Shown: positions 11,008 through 12,650 of the stretch, piece by piece
How positions within the stretch are numbered: position 1 is the first letter of the stretch
Layout of the letters: each line of letters starts with the position of its first letter
Assembly (NCBI GenBank): GCA_044375955.1
Contig: JBILLS010000046.1
Span: 1 to 12,650 of the forward strand
Length of the DNA: 12,650 nt
Direction: 5' to 3'
Origin: VGCC01 sp044375955
GTDB taxonomy: Bacteria; Actinomycetota; Actinomycetes; S36-B12
Translations under genes and position numbers: made by a program
The notes under the pieces: generated by a model
Databases searched by the model: none
Seen by the model: only the letters and a program-made list of their open reading frames with translations
What the model was told of the DNA's origin: nothing

Positions 11008-12650
11008 ATGCAGGATTTCCTCGACCAGCCACTAGCGGGAGTGATCGGCGGGAAGTCGGCCAAGGCGCTTGGCGAAGCGTTCGATATCGGAACGGTGAAC
11101 GATCTCCTGCGGCACTATCCACGTCGCTACGCGGAACAGGGGCGTCTCACGGGCCTCGAGAGCCTCGTCGACGGGGAGAATGTGACTGTCGTCGCGGAGA
11201 TCGCGCACGTCACATCTCGGCGTATGCGTAACAAGCGAGGCTCGATCCTCGAAGCGCGAGTGACGGACGGTCGCGACAGTCTGAGACTCACCTTCTTCAA
11301 TCAGGCGTGGCGGGAACGAGAGCTACGCGTGGGGCGCAGCGGTCTCTTCTCGGGAACGATCTCCTCGTTCCGGGGCACTCGCCAGCTGGCCCACCCTCGC
11401 TACCTGCTTTTCCCCGACGGCATCCACGACGATCCGGAGGCGGCCGAAGCGTTCGCATCGGCACTCATCCCCGTCTATCCGGCGAGTTCCCGCGTCACCA
11501 CGTGGGAGATCGCGCGCGCGGTGCGCGTTCTCGTGGACACGCTGCCCGATCTCGCCGATCCGATCCCGGACGAGGTGCGACGGGAGCGTGGACTCGTCGA
11601 CCTGCGCACTGCGCTCGTCGCGATACACCGACCGACCACGCTTCACGACGCCGAGCAGGCCCGGACTCGACTCATCTTCGAGGAGGCGCTGCTCCTGCAA
11701 GCGGCCGTGGTGCGCCGACGCGCCCTGGTCGATCGGTGGACCGCGACCCCGCGTTCCGGATCATCTGCCGGTCTCGTTGCGACATTCGACGAGTCGCTGC
11801 CCTTCGAGTTGACCCCGGGGCAGCGCGCCGTCGGCGACGAGCTGGCTGCGGATCTGGCCCGCTCGCGCCCCATGCAGCGTCTGCTCCAGGGTGACGTGGG
11901 GAGTGGGAAGACCGTGGTCGCCCTTCGGGCGATGCTCGACGTGGTGGATTCCGGCGGCCAGGCCGCATTGCTGGCGCCGACGGAAGTGCTGGCCCACCAG
12001 CACGCCCAGACGATGCGTCAACTCCTGGGGCCGTTGGCGTCGTCGGACACCCTCGACGTCGCAGACCTGAGCCGGCCGGGGACCCGGGTCTGCGTTCTGA
12101 CCGGATCCCTCAAGGGACGGGCGCGGGCGGACGCTCTTGCAAGCATCGCGGACGGATCCGCCGGGATCGTGGTGGGAACGCACGCTCTCCTCGAAGAGAA
12201 CGTGGATTTCGCGGATCTCGGCCTCGCCGTGATCGACGAGCAGCACCGATTCGGGGTGGAGCAGCGTGCTCGACTCGGGGAGCGGGAGAACGGGGGAAGA
12301 AGGCCCCACGTCCTCGTGATGACGGCCACACCCATACCGCGCACCGTGGTGATGACGGTGTTCGGTGACCTGGACGTCTCCACGCTCACCGACCTACCCC
12401 AGGGTCGCGCCGAGGTGACGACCCATGTGGTGGATCCATCAACCCAGCCCAAGCACTACGAGCGGGTGTGGGATCGGGTGGCGGAGGAGGCCGCGCAGGG
12501 CAACCGCGTCTTCGTCGTCTGTCCGCGGATCGGTGAGGGCCTGGATTCTCCTTCCGAACAGCCGGCCGACATGGAGCCTGCCGACATGGAGGAGGGCGAG
12601 TCAGGCATGCACGGTGTGATCGAGTTCGCTTCCTGGTTGGCGACGCGCTG
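11008..12650 (+). CDS. recG: ATP-dependent DNA helicase RecG (partial, 3' end beyond window)
   Basis: RecG is a superfamily 2 helicase that remodels stalled forks and branched DNA. ATG 11008 opens a frame that runs uninterrupted through 547 codons to the window edge, so the gene is cut by the window and not broken. The N-terminus (QPLAGVIGGKSAKAL) and DLLRHYPRRYAEQGRL (32-47) are typical. The OB-fold wedge domain covers roughly residues 52-140. Helicase motifs: Walker A GDVGSGKT (295-302), motif Ia LAPTEVLAHQ (322-331), DEQH box (410-413) within DEQHRFGVEQR, and motif III TATPIPRT (439-446). An acidic stretch after VVCPRIGEGL includes a duplicated PADME. One base separates it from the stop of the DAK2 gene. 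No own ribosome binding site is visible, so re-initiation is likely. Confidence 0.96.
   Translation, partial: MQDFLDQPLAGVIGGKSAKALGEAFDIGTVNDLLRHYPRRYAEQGRLTGLESLVDGENVTVVAEIAHVTSRRMRNKRGSILEARVTDGRDSLRLTFFNQAWRERELRVGRSGLFSGTISSFRGTRQLAHPRYLLFPDGIHDDPEAAEAFASALIPVYPASSRVTTWEIARAVRVLVDTLPDLADPIPDEVRRERGLVDLRTALVAIHRPTTLHDAEQARTRLIFEEALLLQAAVVRRRALVDRWTATPRSGSSAGLVATFDESLPFELTPGQRAVGDELAADLARSRPMQRLLQGDVGSGKTVVALRAMLDVVDSGGQAALLAPTEVLAHQHAQTMRQLLGPLASSDTLDVADLSRPGTRVCVLTGSLKGRARADALASIADGSAGIVVGTHALLEENVDFADLGLAVIDEQHRFGVEQRARLGERENGGRRPHVLVMTATPIPRTVVMTVFGDLDVSTLTDLPQGRAEVTTHVVDPSTQPKHYERVWDRVAEEAAQGNRVFVVCPRIGEGLDSPSEQPADMEPADMEEGESGMHGVIEFASWLATR
12562..12591 (+). repeat. 15-bp tandem duplication in recG acidic linker
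   Basis: CCGGCCGACATGGAG (12562-12576) is followed by CCTGCCGACATGGAG (12577-12591), one mismatch apart. It is in frame and encodes Pro-Ala-Asp-Met-Glu twice within a variable acidic loop of the helicase. Confidence 0.85.

Noticed and set aside
11307..11894. 195-codon plus-strand frame inside recG, suggesting a frameshift
   Set aside because: The RecG frame from 11008 was translated codon by codon and is open to the window end, with all motifs in one frame.
1..12650. Search for CRISPR arrays, tRNA or rRNA genes, insertion sequences, phage genes and defence systems
   Set aside because: No spaced repeats, no transposase or integrase motifs and no toxin-antitoxin pair were seen; every long stretch is a recognisable housekeeping or regulatory gene.

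Overview
This window looks like a chromosomal core segment of a high-GC member of the Actinomycetota. Several things point that way: an HU protein with a short Lys/Ala tail; a CofC/FbiD-type guanylyltransferase of coenzyme F420 synthesis; an actinobacterial DUF3515 lipoprotein; frequent GTG starts; and several genes that appear to start on leaderless mRNAs. Recalled from memory, the gene order follows the conserved block leuC-leuD-hupB ... fbiD-gpsA-ddlA-DUF3515-thiL-rpmB-DAK2-recG of Mycobacterium tuberculosis (Rv2988c down to Rv2973c) and a similar block in Streptomyces. I see no mobile element, phage, CRISPR, tRNA or rRNA.

Layout. 15-2006: leuC and leuD, the two isopropylmalate isomerase subunits, in one operon. 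2150-2500: hup. It converges on cofC (2525-3145, minus), and the two share a 13-bp hairpin whose loop holds the cofC stop codon. 3182-4923: plsC-like acyltransferase and gpsA, overlapping at ATGA. 4880-6007 (minus): a Cys/Met-metabolism PLP enzyme overlapping the gpsA end by 44 nt. 6055-7116: ddl, whose end overlaps a minus-strand TetR-type regulator (7091-7651) by 26 nt. 7673-8095 (minus): DUF3515 lipoprotein. 8092-8184 (minus): a 30-codon ORF that looks like an internally deleted Lrp/AsnC (RAM-domain) protein, coupled to DUF3515 at GTGA. 8219-9172: thiL, whose stop shares a CTAG with the stop of rpmB (9169-9357, minus). 9438-11006: a DAK2/FakA-like kinase. 11008 to the window end: recG, open at the 3' edge.

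The genes serve leucine synthesis (leuCD), nucleoid structure (hup), F420 (cofC), phospholipid synthesis (gpsA makes glycerol-3-phosphate, plsC acylates, the FakA-like kinase may supply acyl-phosphate), sulfur amino acids, cell wall (ddl), thiamine diphosphate (thiL), translation (rpmB) and fork repair (recG).

The packing is tight and follows a pattern. Three of the four convergent junctions overlap and the fourth shares a hairpin. Five starts (plsC, the PLP gene, ddl, the mini-ORF, the DAK2 gene) have a TAnnnT hexamer ending exactly 6 nt before the start codon, the geometry of leaderless transcription. I do not see a new multi-gene system. The most unusual object is the shrunken Lrp-like ORF at 8092-8184, which has kept its promoter, its reading frame and its coupling to the next gene.
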